From the NCBI GenBank assembly GCA_964454685.1, contig CAYVTZ010000058.1, positions 1-15,386 on the forward strand: a DNA stretch of 15,386 nucleotides, given 5' to 3'. A program made the position numbers and the translations under genes. The notes beneath the pieces were generated by a model. That model had not been told where the DNA came from, made no database searches, and was given only the letters and a program-made list of their open reading frames with translations. Source of the stretch: CAYVTZ01 sp964454685. GTDB taxonomy: Bacteria; Bacillota; Clostridia; Christensenellales; Christensenellaceae. Shown one piece after another: positions 1-5,364 of this stretch; the first letter of the stretch is position 1; the number at the start of each line of letters is the position of its first letter.

Positions 1-554
1 ATCATGCGGATGGGCGGCTTTTCCTTGAGCATGGTGCGAATCTGCACCGGCGAGTTGTGGGTGCGCAGCAGTACATCTTCACTCACAAAGAAGGTATCCT
101 GCATATCCCGCGCCGGATGATCTTTCGGGATGTTGAGCATCTCAAAATTATACTTGTCCAGCTCGATTTCCGGTCCCTCGTGCACGTCGAATCCCATCGA
201 CACAAAAATTTCTCTCAATTCATAATAAACCTGCGTCAGCGGGTGCAGCGCACCCGGCACGATCTTCTCGCCGGGCAGCGTGATATCAATGCGCTCCTTG
301 CGCATCTTCTCCTGCTGCTCCGCGCTCGCAAGCTGCGAAAGCTTTGCGCTCAACGCCTGCTCCACCTGCTCGCGCGCCGCGTTTACCTGCTGTCCATAGG
401 CAGGGCGCTCCTCCGGAGATAACCCGCCCATCTGCTTTAAAAGCTGTGTGATCTCTCCCTTTTTCCCAAGGTATTTCACACGCAATTCATTGCATGCCGC
501 GCTCGTTGTCGCCTCCGCGATCTGTTTCAAAGCGCCATTGACCAACTCCAACAT
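1..554 (-). CDS. pheS: Phenylalanine--tRNA ligase alpha subunit, 3'-truncated by window edge
   Basis: PheS is the catalytic alpha subunit of the cytoplasmic alpha2beta2 enzyme that charges tRNA-Phe. Only the first 184 codons are in the window; the rest lies beyond the left edge. Residues 1-90 are the charged N-terminal helical (coiled-coil) region that contacts tRNA. The class II catalytic domain begins near residue 100 with HPLTQVYYELREIF, followed by the GFDVHEGPEIE segment, NIPKDHPARDMQDTF (141-155) and THNSPVQ (165-171), all typical of PheS. The ATG at 554 is chosen because AAGGAAAGG lies about 10 bases upstream. The gene follows the RNA methyltransferase on the same strand with a 100-base gap that shows no terminator and no T-box-like leader, so it is probably co-transcribed with it. 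pheT would be expected next, outside the window. Identification is secure. Confidence 0.96.
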   Translation of the reverse strand, partial: MLELVNGALKQIAEATTSAACNELRVKYLGKKGEITQLLKQMGGLSPEERPAYGQQVNAAREQVEQALSAKLSQLASAEQQEKMRKERIDITLPGEKIVPGALHPLTQVYYELREIFVSMGFDVHEGPEIELDKYNFEMLNIPKDHPARDMQDTFFVSEDVLLRTHNSPVQIRTMLKEKPPIRM

Positions 555-654
555 ACCGTTGTTTCCTTTCCTTCCGTCCAAATCCTAAACCAGTCCTTCG
601 TACGCATCGTCCATTGCGTCAAAACCTGATTGGCCGCCTCCTGCCGCAAGCCGC

Positions 655-1416
655 TCAGTCCAGCACCCTGCGCACCTCATATAGCAGAATCCCCGCCGCT
701 ACGCTCGCGTTGAGGCTTTCCGCTCGACCATACATCTTGATTTTATATTGCACATCCGCCAGTTCCAGCAGTGGCGCACTGATGCCCCGCGATTCATTTC
801 CGATGATCACACACGCCTTGCCCAAGCCCTGCGGCAGCGTCTCGCCACCCTGCAAGCTGCCCGCTACCAAGCGCACGCCATGTTGTTTCATCACATGCAG
901 CCGCGTATGCAAATCGCAAACCTCCACCGGAATATGAAATCCGCTGCCCATCGCCGCCCGCTGTGCCTTGGGGCCAAAGTAGTCCGCGCTCGTCTGCGAG
1001 ATCAATACTCCATCCGCGCCCATCGCGTCCGCGGTCCTTATGATGGTTCCCACATTTTTCGGGTCGTTCACATCGTCCAGCGCAACAAAAAACTTACCGT
1101 CCTTCGGTATGCTCTGATGGTGCAATGCCACACAGGCAAGGTCATTCGGCGGCGTCTTGGTGTCCGAAATCTGCTCAATGATGCTGCGCGGCACCAGCAA
1201 AACTTCCACGCCATGCCGTTTGGCAAGCGCAACCGCATCGCTTTCTTTGTGGCTCGTCACCACGCAAAGCACCTGTGCCCCGGCGGCAAACGCCTCCTCA
1301 ATGCACTTGAGGCCCTCAATCAAATATCGGCCCTGCTCCACGCGATCCCGACGCGATTTCAGCGCGCGCAGCGCCTTCACCACTTCATTCGTATGGCTTA
1401 CAATCTCTTTCATCAT
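655..1416 (-). CDS. SpoU/TrmH-family RNA 2'-O-methyltransferase (YsgA/RlmP-like)
   Basis: A 253-residue SPOUT-class enzyme that would transfer a methyl group from S-adenosylmethionine to a ribose 2'-OH in rRNA or tRNA. Residues 1 to about 80 form the SpoU substrate-binding domain (a stretch around YLIEGLKCIEEA). The knotted catalytic domain follows: motif 1 (DDVNDPKNVGTIIRTADAMG from 114, with the conserved N and R), motif 2 (IIGNESRGIS, from 204) and motif 3 (MYGRAESLNASVAAGILLYE, from 228). The start at 1416 is preferred because GGAG lies 10 bases upstream; a longer in-frame start at 1461 would place the first codons inside a terminator hairpin. A second ATG follows directly at 1413. Position between rplT and pheS matches B. 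subtilis ysgA, whose product RlmP modifies G2553 in the 23S rRNA A-loop. The same target here is inference from gene order and family. Confidence 0.9.
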   Translation of the reverse strand: MMKEIVSHTNEVVKALRALKSRRDRVEQGRYLIEGLKCIEEAFAAGAQVLCVVTSHKESDAVALAKRHGVEVLLVPRSIIEQISDTKTPPNDLACVALHHQSIPKDGKFFVALDDVNDPKNVGTIIRTADAMGADGVLISQTSADYFGPKAQRAAMGSGFHIPVEVCDLHTRLHVMKQHGVRLVAGSLQGGETLPQGLGKACVIIGNESRGISAPLLELADVQYKIKMYGRAESLNASVAAGILLYEVRRVLD

Positions 1417-1433
1417 CGCTTCACCACTCCATG

Positions 1434-1462
1434 AAAAAAAGGCGGAGGATTCATCCCCCACC
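1434..1462 (-). terminator. Intrinsic terminator after rplT
   Basis: On the minus strand a GC-rich stem, GGTGGGGGAT paired with ATCCTCCGCC (two G-U pairs, tiny loop so the innermost pairs probably open), is followed at once by seven T. It lies 65 bases after the rplT stop and ends 17 bases before the methyltransferase start. It should end most infC-rpmI-rplT transcripts, so the methyltransferase and pheS would depend on read-through or on a promoter I cannot identify. Confidence 0.75.
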
Positions 1463-1527
1463 CCAACATCTTTGAGTAACTATGCACTTCCCACCGCCAT
1501 ATTGCGCGGGGTTCGGCGTCGGGCGCT

Positions 1528-1887
1528 TTATGCGTTCACTTGCGCCTTCGCTGTCTCTGCCAGCTTTGCAAAGGATGCCTTATCGTTCACTGCCATGTCA
1601 GCCAGCACCTTGCGGTTCAAATCGATGCCGCAAAGCTTCATGCCGTGCATCAGCTGGGAATAGCTGATCCCGTTGTTTCTTGCTTCCGCGTTGATACGGG
1701 TAATCCACAGGCTGCGCATGTCTCTCTTTTTGAGTTTCCTGCCAACATACGAATACTGCTTGGATTTCATCACCGCTTGTTTTGCGGATTTATATTGTTT
1801 GGATTTTGCGCCAAAGAATCCCTTGGCGAGTTTAAATACTTTTCTGCGTTTTTTATGAGAGCCAACCGCTCTTTTTACTCTAGCCAC
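1528..1887 (-). CDS. rplT: 50S ribosomal protein L20
   Basis: L20 is a 119-residue basic protein that binds 23S rRNA early in assembly of the large subunit; in Bacillota and E. coli it also represses its own operon by binding the mRNA. The sequence is full length for the family, with the very basic N-terminus (MARVKRAVGSHKKRRKVFKL), the GFFGAKSKQYKSAKQAVMKS segment and the globular C-terminal half (SLWITRINAEARNNG, YSQLMHGMKL, LNRKVLADMA). The start codon is GTG at 1887, supported by AAGGAGG about 8 bases upstream and by the family N-terminus. It follows rpmI by 32 bases in the usual infC-rpmI-rplT operon and is followed by an intrinsic terminator. Confidence 0.98.
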   Translation of the reverse strand: MARVKRAVGSHKKRRKVFKLAKGFFGAKSKQYKSAKQAVMKSKQYSYVGRKLKKRDMRSLWITRINAEARNNGISYSQLMHGMKLCGIDLNRKVLADMAVNDKASFAKLAETAKAQVNA

Positions 1888-1919
1888 TTGTAATAACCTC
1901 CTTCGTCATACCACCGTGC

Positions 1920-2117
1920 TTACTTGTACGGAATCAACATTTTGATATTTTTTGCTTCAGCCGCACAGACATAAGTACCCTTGCGGAGATTTCTTTTTCT
2001 CTTGGACGATTTTTTGTTCAAGATATGGCTCTTATAAGCTTTCGCTCTTTTAACCTTACCCGATTTGGTCACCCGAAATCTTTTCGCGGCGCCTCTGTGC
2101 GTCTTCATTTTTGGCAT
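1920..2117 (-). CDS. rpmI: 50S ribosomal protein L35
   Basis: L35 is a small, very basic protein of the large ribosomal subunit. The 65-residue product has the family pattern: start MPKMKTHRGAAKRFRVTKSG, central basic stretch with HILNKKSSKRKRNLRK, and the final IKMLIPYK. AGGAGGG sits 7 bases before the ATG. It lies 39 bases behind infC and 32 bases ahead of rplT, the canonical order, and is probably expressed from the infC leader promoter under the same control. Confidence 0.98.
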   Translation of the reverse strand: MPKMKTHRGAAKRFRVTKSGKVKRAKAYKSHILNKKSSKRKRNLRKGTYVCAAEAKNIKMLIPYK

Positions 2118-2156
2118 CTTCGTGCCCTCCTTTATGATATAAACTTCAATAAATGC

Positions 2157-2669
2157 TTAGTTGCTTTTCGGCGCAAGAATGGCAAACATGCTTCTGCCTT
2201 CCATCTTCGCTGCCTTTTCCACCACAACATCTTCCCCCAGCAGTCCTACAAAGTGGTTGATCACCACCAGGCCTTGCTCTGTATGGGAAAGCTGTCTGCC
2301 ACGGAAGCGGATCGACACCTTCACCTTATCGCCCTCCGCCAAAAACTTCTTCACATTTTTGGCCTTGACTTCCAGATCATGCGTGTCGATGGTCGCAGAA
2401 AGCCGCATTTCTTTCAATGTAACAACCTTCTGGTTCTTCTTTGCCTCTTTCTGGCGCTTGATCTGCTCAAACCGGAATTTTCCATAATCCATGATTTTGC
2501 ATACCGGCGGATTCGCCTTGGGCGAAATGTTCACCAGATCAAGGTTTGCCTCGTCTGCCATTCTCTGCGCGTCGCGCGCAGACATCACGCCAAGCTGTTC
2601 TCCGTCGGAGCCAACCAGTCTGACTTCAGATTCCCGAATCTGTTCGTTGATTTGCAATTCGTTAGCGAT
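2157..2669 (-). CDS. infC: Translation initiation factor IF-3, with probable AUC start codon
   Basis: IF3 binds the 30S subunit, keeps it apart from 50S and proofreads the start codon-initiator tRNA pair. From 2669 the product is 170 residues, the usual size. The N-domain (1-70) carries NEQIRESEVRLVGSDGEQLG and the signature PPVCKIMDYGKFRFEQ; a lysine-rich linker (71-84) leads to the C-domain (KEMRLSATIDTHDLEVKAK, VKVSIRFRGRQLSH). No ATG, GTG or TTG sits at the family start. Instead GGAGGG (2677-2682) lies 7 bases before an ATC codon (2667-2669), directly ahead of ANELQINEQIRE. E. coli infC uses AUU and some other bacteria use AUC, so that IF3 limits its own synthesis. An in-frame upstream start at 2756 would add 29 unlikely residues encoded by the leader hairpins, so I reject it. 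The gene call is certain; the start codon is very likely. Confidence 0.95.
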   Translation of the reverse strand: MANELQINEQIRESEVRLVGSDGEQLGVMSARDAQRMADEANLDLVNISPKANPPVCKIMDYGKFRFEQIKRQKEAKKNQKVVTLKEMRLSATIDTHDLEVKAKNVKKFLAEGDKVKVSIRFRGRQLSHTEQGLVVINHFVGLLGEDVVVEKAAKMEGRSMFAILAPKSN

Positions 2670-2830
2670 AAAGTATCCCTCCGTTTCTATCCGCTGCTTT
2701 TTGCAGCGTTCCCCCCTATGCCGCAAAAAAATGCGGATAGCATACGCCGTCCGCACTCAAATAAAGCTTTGTTTAAAACCATGCCCGGCATTGCCTGCTG
2801 GTGAGAAGCGGACAGCTTCTTCTTTATAAC
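2670..2830 (-). promoter_or_regulatory. Structured infC leader, candidate L20-type autoregulatory leader
   Basis: About 160 bases separate the predicted transcription start (near 2830) from infC. The leader holds an attenuator-like hairpin with seven T (2725-2755), a perfect 6-bp hairpin CGCTGC/GCAGCG with loop AAAAA (2692-2708), and a segment at 2687-2694 (GCGGATAG on the minus strand) that is an exact 8-base complement of the 3' arm region of the attenuator (2733-2740). The two pairings exclude each other, which is the layout of a switch. Bacillota commonly carry an L20-binding leader with a terminator ahead of infC-rpmI-rplT. That this is that RNA is inference from position and layout; I did not match a covariance model. 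Confidence 0.65.
2725..2755 (-). terminator. Attenuator-like intrinsic terminator in the infC leader
   Basis: Minus strand: TGCGGA (2750-2755), a 12-base loop that can extend the stem weakly (GGC/GCT), TCCGCA (2732-2737), then TTTTTTT (2725-2731). Located about 75 bases downstream of the predicted transcription start and 56 bases before the infC start, so it would stop transcription before any gene unless the stem is disrupted. Confidence 0.65.
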
Positions 2831-2836
2831 ATCAAC

Positions 2837-2865
2837 ATCTTATCACACACACCGTGCTGTGTCAA
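2837..2865 (-). promoter_or_regulatory. Strong SigA-type promoter for infC-rpmI-rplT
   Basis: On the minus strand a perfect -35 TTGACA (2860-2865) is separated by exactly 17 bases from TAAGAT (2837-2842, five of six matches to TATAAT). Transcription would start near 2830 and enter the infC leader. It lies 22 bases after the stop codon of the XRE gene, so the translation operon has its own promoter. Confidence 0.85.
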
Positions 2866-2887
2866 GGGTTTTCGCCTCGCTCATCGC

Positions 2888-3136
2888 TCATTCTTTCCCA
2901 TCAATCAGAAAATCGTAGGAAACTTCAAAAAGCTGCGCAAAGGCACGCAGCTCTAAGTCTGTTACAAAGCGCTGGTTCGTTTCAATGCGCGTAATCACAT
3001 TTTTGTCGATGTCCACCCCATCCAGCTGCAGTCGGGAAGCCAACGCACGCTGGGATAGGTGATGTCTGGCGCGCAAAAGTTTCAAGCGTCGCCCAACCAA
3101 ATTTTTTTCGCCGGTTTTCGTCCTTGGCTTTGGCAT
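2888..3136 (-). CDS. XRE-family helix-turn-helix regulator
   Basis: An 82-residue, single-domain DNA-binding protein. After a basic N-terminal tail (MPKPRTKTGEKNL) comes a Cro/C1-type five-helix fold: VGRRLKLLRARHHLSQRALA (14-33) contains the first helices, a slightly long turn (SRLQLDGVDIDKN) precedes the recognition helix and the conserved VITRIETNQR (48-56), and the C-terminal part (LRAFAQLFEVSYDFLIDGKE) is typical of XRE proteins. No ligand-binding domain is present. The start at 3136 has GGGGAGG 9 bases upstream; extending to an ATG at 3313 adds unconvincing sequence without a ribosome site. It is divergent from the GGDEF gene and shares a 12-bp sequence with that gene's promoter region, so it may control both; this is inference. 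Confidence 0.85.
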   Translation of the reverse strand: MPKPRTKTGEKNLVGRRLKLLRARHHLSQRALASRLQLDGVDIDKNVITRIETNQRFVTDLELRAFAQLFEVSYDFLIDGKE

Positions 3137-3152
3137 ACTGCGCAGCCTCCCC

Positions 3153-3224
3153 TGTCTCATTATTCGCACTTTTAACTTGATTTTAGCGAAAACGCCTGTT
3201 AAAATCGGTTGTAAAAGTGAGACA
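3153..3224. repeat. Long imperfect inverted repeat upstream of the XRE gene
   Basis: Nested arms: TGTCTCA (3153-3159) with TGAGACA (3218-3224), CACTTTTA (3167-3174) with TAAAAGTG (3212-3219), and GATTTTA (3179-3185) with TAAAATC (3200-3206). The outer right arms overlap by two bases, while the left ones are separated by 7 bases, so the symmetry is imperfect. It lies immediately upstream of the XRE ribosome site, a position fitting an autoregulatory operator or an mRNA leader hairpin. Confidence 0.5.
3170..3181 (-). promoter_or_regulatory. Candidate operator copy 1 (ATCAAGTTAAAA)
   Basis: Read on the minus strand this is ATCAAGTTAAAA, about 34 bases upstream of the XRE start codon. An identical 12-base sequence occurs in the opposite orientation at 3358-3369 ahead of the GGDEF gene. 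Both copies are oriented toward the gene they precede, as expected of a shared regulator site. Confidence 0.4.
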
Positions 3225-3351
3225 AGGCGCGGATGCAAGCTTAGCTGCCCCTGCAAGCGGAAACTTCCATTGCAAAACACATCGCAGATCAGGGTAATCT
3301 CGCAACGCATCAAGCGCGCTGCTACATCTATGGATAATAGTATAAAAGAAG

Positions 3352-3369
3352 CTTGATATCAAGTTAAAA
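3352..3369 (+). promoter_or_regulatory. Candidate operator copy 2 with 12-bp palindrome
   Basis: CTTGATATCAAG (3352-3363) is a perfect 12-bp palindrome, and ATCAAGTTAAAA (3358-3369) repeats the sequence found upstream of the XRE gene. The site abuts the -35 element TTGACA at 3370, so a protein bound here would affect transcription of the GGDEF gene. The divergent XRE protein is the obvious candidate, by inference. Confidence 0.45.
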
Positions 3370-3398
3370 TTGACAGTTTTCGTGCTTTTTCATAAAAC
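3370..3398 (+). promoter_or_regulatory. Candidate promoter 1 for the GGDEF gene
   Basis: Perfect TTGACA (3370-3375), a 17-base spacer and TAAAAC (3393-3398), a weaker -10 with four of six consensus bases. It directly follows the palindrome at 3352-3363. Confidence 0.5.
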
Positions 3399-3405
3399 TA
3401 TGCCA

Positions 3406-3434
3406 TAGCATTCCACCATCGGCTATGCTATAAT
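3406..3434 (+). promoter_or_regulatory. Candidate promoter 2 (extended -10) for the GGDEF gene
   Basis: A perfect TATAAT (3429-3434) preceded by TGC gives an extended -10; the -35 position (TAGCAT, 3406-3411) is poor. An inverted repeat CATAGC/GCTATG (3405-3410 and 3422-3427) fills the spacer and could be an operator. The start codon lies 34 bases downstream of the -10. Confidence 0.55.
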
Positions 3435-3468
3435 ATGTAAAACATCAGCCTAACGATAGAGGTGACAC

Positions 3469-4629
3469 TTGAAAAACATCAAACATGCGCTGCAACGTCT
3501 TGCAGTCAGCAAGGATTTCTTCGTCATCGACGAAATGAGTCGAATCAATATACAGTTCGGATTGATCACGACTCCCCTCATCATCATTTTTGAGGTCATC
3601 ATGATCGCGCTTTATTTCGGATATCAAAGCACGTCGGAAGGACGGGAGCCTTATTTAGTATTGTATTTTTTCTTGCTGATTGTCTCCTGCGTTTCGCTGA
3701 TTGCTATTTTGTTTTTCCGCCGGTCGCTGCCACGCTATCGCAAAGCCATTCTCTGGCTTGCCCATCTGTATGCAGCCGCCGTCATCATCTGGTCCACCGC
3801 GCTGACTTTTCTTGATATCAGCCATGGCGGCGATGTTATTGTATACCTGACAATTTTGGTTGTTTTATCTGCTGCGTTTTATTTATATCCGTGGGCTGCG
3901 GCACTGATTCTGGGTGGAAGTGGCGCCATGCTGATCCTCCTTACCAATTTGTTTTACCCCAGCATGGGCATCACCATCAATCTCAGTGTGTTCACCGTGT
4001 TTATGGTGCTTGTCTCTATGATACGTTACGCCACCAAGAAAGAAAACATATGCAACGAACGTCTCGTCAAAGAACAGAATAAGGAGCTGAATCGGCTGAA
4101 CGAGCAGCTCAATCTTCTCTCTAAAACAGATATGCTGACCAAACTGCATAACCGTTGGCATTACGACCAAATCTCGCCGCAGCTGCTCCATCATTGTGTG
4201 CAGGGTTCCCACCCGCTGACAGCATTCCTTATTGATATCGACGAATTTAAAAAAGTCAACGATACTTTCGGACATAAGACCGGTGACGAAAGCCTCTGCT
4301 CGGTCGCGTCGATCATCGATGCGTGCTCCAGGCGTTGCGGCGGCACCGCATTCCGCTTTGGCGGCGAGGAATTTTTGGTATTGCTTCCAAATTGCGATCA
4401 AGAGCTTGCAATGCAGCTCGCAGAAGAAATCCGGTTCAGTGTCGAGCAAGCAACCGTGCGTGGCGTGCCTTACCCCATCACGGTCAGCATCGGCTGTTTT
4501 TCGGATGTTCCTTGCGATGGCGATGAAGTCGACCGGTTTGTCGCATATGCAGATCAGGCAATGTATCGCGCCAAAAACAGCGGGAAAAACCGGGTCGTTT
4601 CTACCAATCGTTCCACTGCCGCGCAATAA
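3469..4629 (+). CDS. Membrane-bound GGDEF diguanylate cyclase
   Basis: A 386-residue membrane protein predicted to make cyclic di-GMP from two GTP. The N-terminal half has about six hydrophobic segments (approximately 27-50, 62-83, 93-116, 123-140, 141-163, 168-186) with no recognised sensor family. A charged coiled-coil linker (195-217, NERLVKEQNKELNRLNEQLN) leads to the GGDEF domain: DMLTKLHNRWHYD (221-233), the metal- and substrate-binding IDIDEFKKVNDTFGHKTGDE (255-274), the active-site loop RFGGEEF (296-302) and ITVSIGC (337-343). The active-site motif is intact, so activity is likely. The inhibitory RxxD site upstream of the loop reads RCGG (289-292), so product inhibition through it is probably lost. 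The start is TTG at 3469, with AGAGGTGA just upstream. The DUF2007-type gene follows 78 bases later. Confidence 0.92.
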   Translation: MKNIKHALQRLAVSKDFFVIDEMSRINIQFGLITTPLIIIFEVIMIALYFGYQSTSEGREPYLVLYFFLLIVSCVSLIAILFFRRSLPRYRKAILWLAHLYAAAVIIWSTALTFLDISHGGDVIVYLTILVVLSAAFYLYPWAAALILGGSGAMLILLTNLFYPSMGITINLSVFTVFMVLVSMIRYATKKENICNERLVKEQNKELNRLNEQLNLLSKTDMLTKLHNRWHYDQISPQLLHHCVQGSHPLTAFLIDIDEFKKVNDTFGHKTGDESLCSVASIIDACSRRCGGTAFRFGGEEFLVLLPNCDQELAMQLAEEIRFSVEQATVRGVPYPITVSIGCFSDVPCDGDEVDRFVAYADQAMYRAKNSGKNRVVSTNRSTAAQ

Positions 4630-4707
4630 ATCCTGTTTCACCGCGATCAAATCGGTTAACAATAGAGCATGGAGCTTTGGCTCAAATCTATAAATGGGGT
4701 GAACGGT

Positions 4708-4968
4708 ATGCACAAAAATAAAACGGTAGCAGCGCAGCCACGCCTGTTAATTGAGACAGATAATCCGGCGGAAAGCGCCATTGTTTCAGACATTCTCAGT
4801 CAAAACGGTATCGTTCCTTATGTCCGCGGACGCGGAATCGGCGGAAATCTGGAAGCCTTCGTTGGCTATTCCCCCTCCGGCGACGTGTTTTATGTGGATG
4901 AGGAAGATTATACCCGTGCGCATGAATTGATGGAGGAAATCGCCCCTTGCGATTTATCCAAACAATAA
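4708..4968 (+). CDS. DUF2007-type putative signal-transducing protein
   Basis: An 86-residue soluble protein. Its core (from about residue 12, PRLLIETDNPAESAIVSDIL) and following SQNGIVPYVRG, then VFYVDEEDYTRAHELMEEI, matches the small alpha/beta DUF2007 family: an opening strand, a helix beginning at NPAES, a GI-x-(V) strand and a final helix with an acidic, ALE-like end. The biochemical role of the family is not established, though it is annotated as a putative signal-transducing domain. The ATG at 4708 is preferred over one at 4669 because GGGGTG lies 6 bases before it. No terminator is obvious after the GGDEF gene, so the two are probably co-transcribed; a strong terminator follows. A role connected with the cyclase is only suggested by this arrangement. 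Confidence 0.75.
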   Translation: MHKNKTVAAQPRLLIETDNPAESAIVSDILSQNGIVPYVRGRGIGGNLEAFVGYSPSGDVFYVDEEDYTRAHELMEEIAPCDLSKQ

Positions 4969-4986
4969 TCGGCGGATCTCACGCTC

Positions 4987-5016
4987 AGGATCGCAATGCT
5001 GTTGCGGTCCTTTCTT
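4987..5016 (+). terminator. Intrinsic terminator after the GGDEF-DUF2007 pair
   Basis: A 10-bp stem AGGATCGCAA / TTGCGGTCCT with one T-G pair and a five-base loop (TGCTG) is followed by TTTCTTGTTCT. It begins 18 bases after the DUF2007 stop codon and separates this unit from the chemotaxis gene. Confidence 0.8.
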
Positions 5017-5094
5017 GTTCTGTGTGTACATTTGCGCATCCCCCTTTCAGTTTGCCCCCGCAAAAAAGAAGTCTCATAAAAAGCGGAATTATAC

Positions 5095-5122
5095 TTGACA
5101 TCGTGATAAAAAGGTTTATCAT
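5095..5122 (+). promoter_or_regulatory. Candidate SigA promoter with operator-like inverted repeat
   Basis: TTGACA (5095-5100), a 16-base spacer and TATCAT (5117-5122, five of six matches). A perfect 7-bp inverted repeat, TGATAAA / TTTATCA around AAGG (5104-5121), fills the spacer and overlaps the -10. It would drive the short ORF and the chemotaxis gene. The start of the latter is about 240 bases downstream. Confidence 0.55.
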
Positions 5123-5135
5123 TATTAATGTATTA

Positions 5136-5164
5136 GGTATTGTTATATATTATAATACAATACC
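5136..5164. repeat. 29-bp palindromic region, possible operator
   Basis: Perfect 8-base arms GGTATTGT (5136-5143) and ACAATACC (5157-5164) flank an AT-only centre that itself contains TATAAT (5151-5156). The centre is partly self-complementary. Size, symmetry and position downstream of a promoter suggest a dimeric repressor site; the binding protein is unknown. Confidence 0.55.
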
Positions 5165-5184
5165 GGATTAGCAAGGAATTAATA

Positions 5185-5268
5185 ATGACTGAAGAGCGGA
5201 CAAGCGACAATTCCATTGCAATAATGGATTTCTTGGGAATCAACATCCAGCTGTTTTACGCAAACTAG
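5185..5268 (+). CDS. Possible small ORF, 27 residues, upstream of the chemotaxis gene
   Basis: ATG at 5185 is preceded by AAGGA with a 7-base gap, a good ribosome site. The 27-residue peptide starts MTEERTSDNSIAIMDF, has a hydrophobic second half and ends in FYAN. It matches no family I know. Just behind the stop, CAAA-CCG/CGG-TTTG followed by a T-rich run (about 5261-5290) forms a weak terminator-like hairpin, which could make this a leader ORF. It may also be a chance frame; the ribosome site is the only positive evidence. Confidence 0.35.
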   Translation: MTEERTSDNSIAIMDFLGINIQLFYAN

Positions 5269-5364
5269 CCGTTTCGGTTTGTTTGTTTTTGTTGTTTCCA
5301 TTCATCCACGGCGCATTGGCGATTCTGACAGTTCATTACAATCCACAGAAGCGAGGGGAAAATT

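Larger units (their letters stand above)
3137..3468. other. Divergent intergenic region between XRE and GGDEF genes
   Basis: No gene is supported in these 332 bases. The left half holds a long imperfect inverted repeat in front of the XRE gene; the right half holds a 12-bp palindrome and two candidate promoters for the GGDEF gene. The stretch 3225-3340 shows nothing I can interpret; it is open in the XRE frame up to 3313 but has no ribosome site there. Confidence 0.7.
4969..5364. other. Regulatory intergenic region ahead of the chemotaxis gene
   Basis: These 396 bases contain, in order, a terminator (4987-5016), a SigA-like promoter with an inverted repeat in its spacer, a 29-bp palindromic region, a possible 27-codon ORF (5185-5268) and an untranslated stretch with a T-rich segment. 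I looked for a cyclic di-GMP riboswitch and for a SigD-type flagellar promoter and found neither. Confidence 0.7.

Noticed and set aside
555..654. T-box leader ahead of pheS
   Set aside because: The gap is only 100 bases and contains no T-box sequence or terminator hairpin.
2025..2804. 259-codon open frame on the plus strand opposite infC and the rpmI start
   Set aside because: It lies over well-identified translation genes on the other strand, has no ribosome site, and its product resembles no family.
3137..3313. Longer N-terminus for the XRE regulator from an ATG at 3313
   Set aside because: No ribosome site at 3313, the added residues do not fit the family, while GGGGAGG precedes the ATG at 3136.
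4969..5364. Cyclic di-GMP riboswitch or SigD promoter ahead of the chemotaxis gene
   Set aside because: I found neither the conserved riboswitch core nor a TAAA ... GCCGATAT-like promoter.
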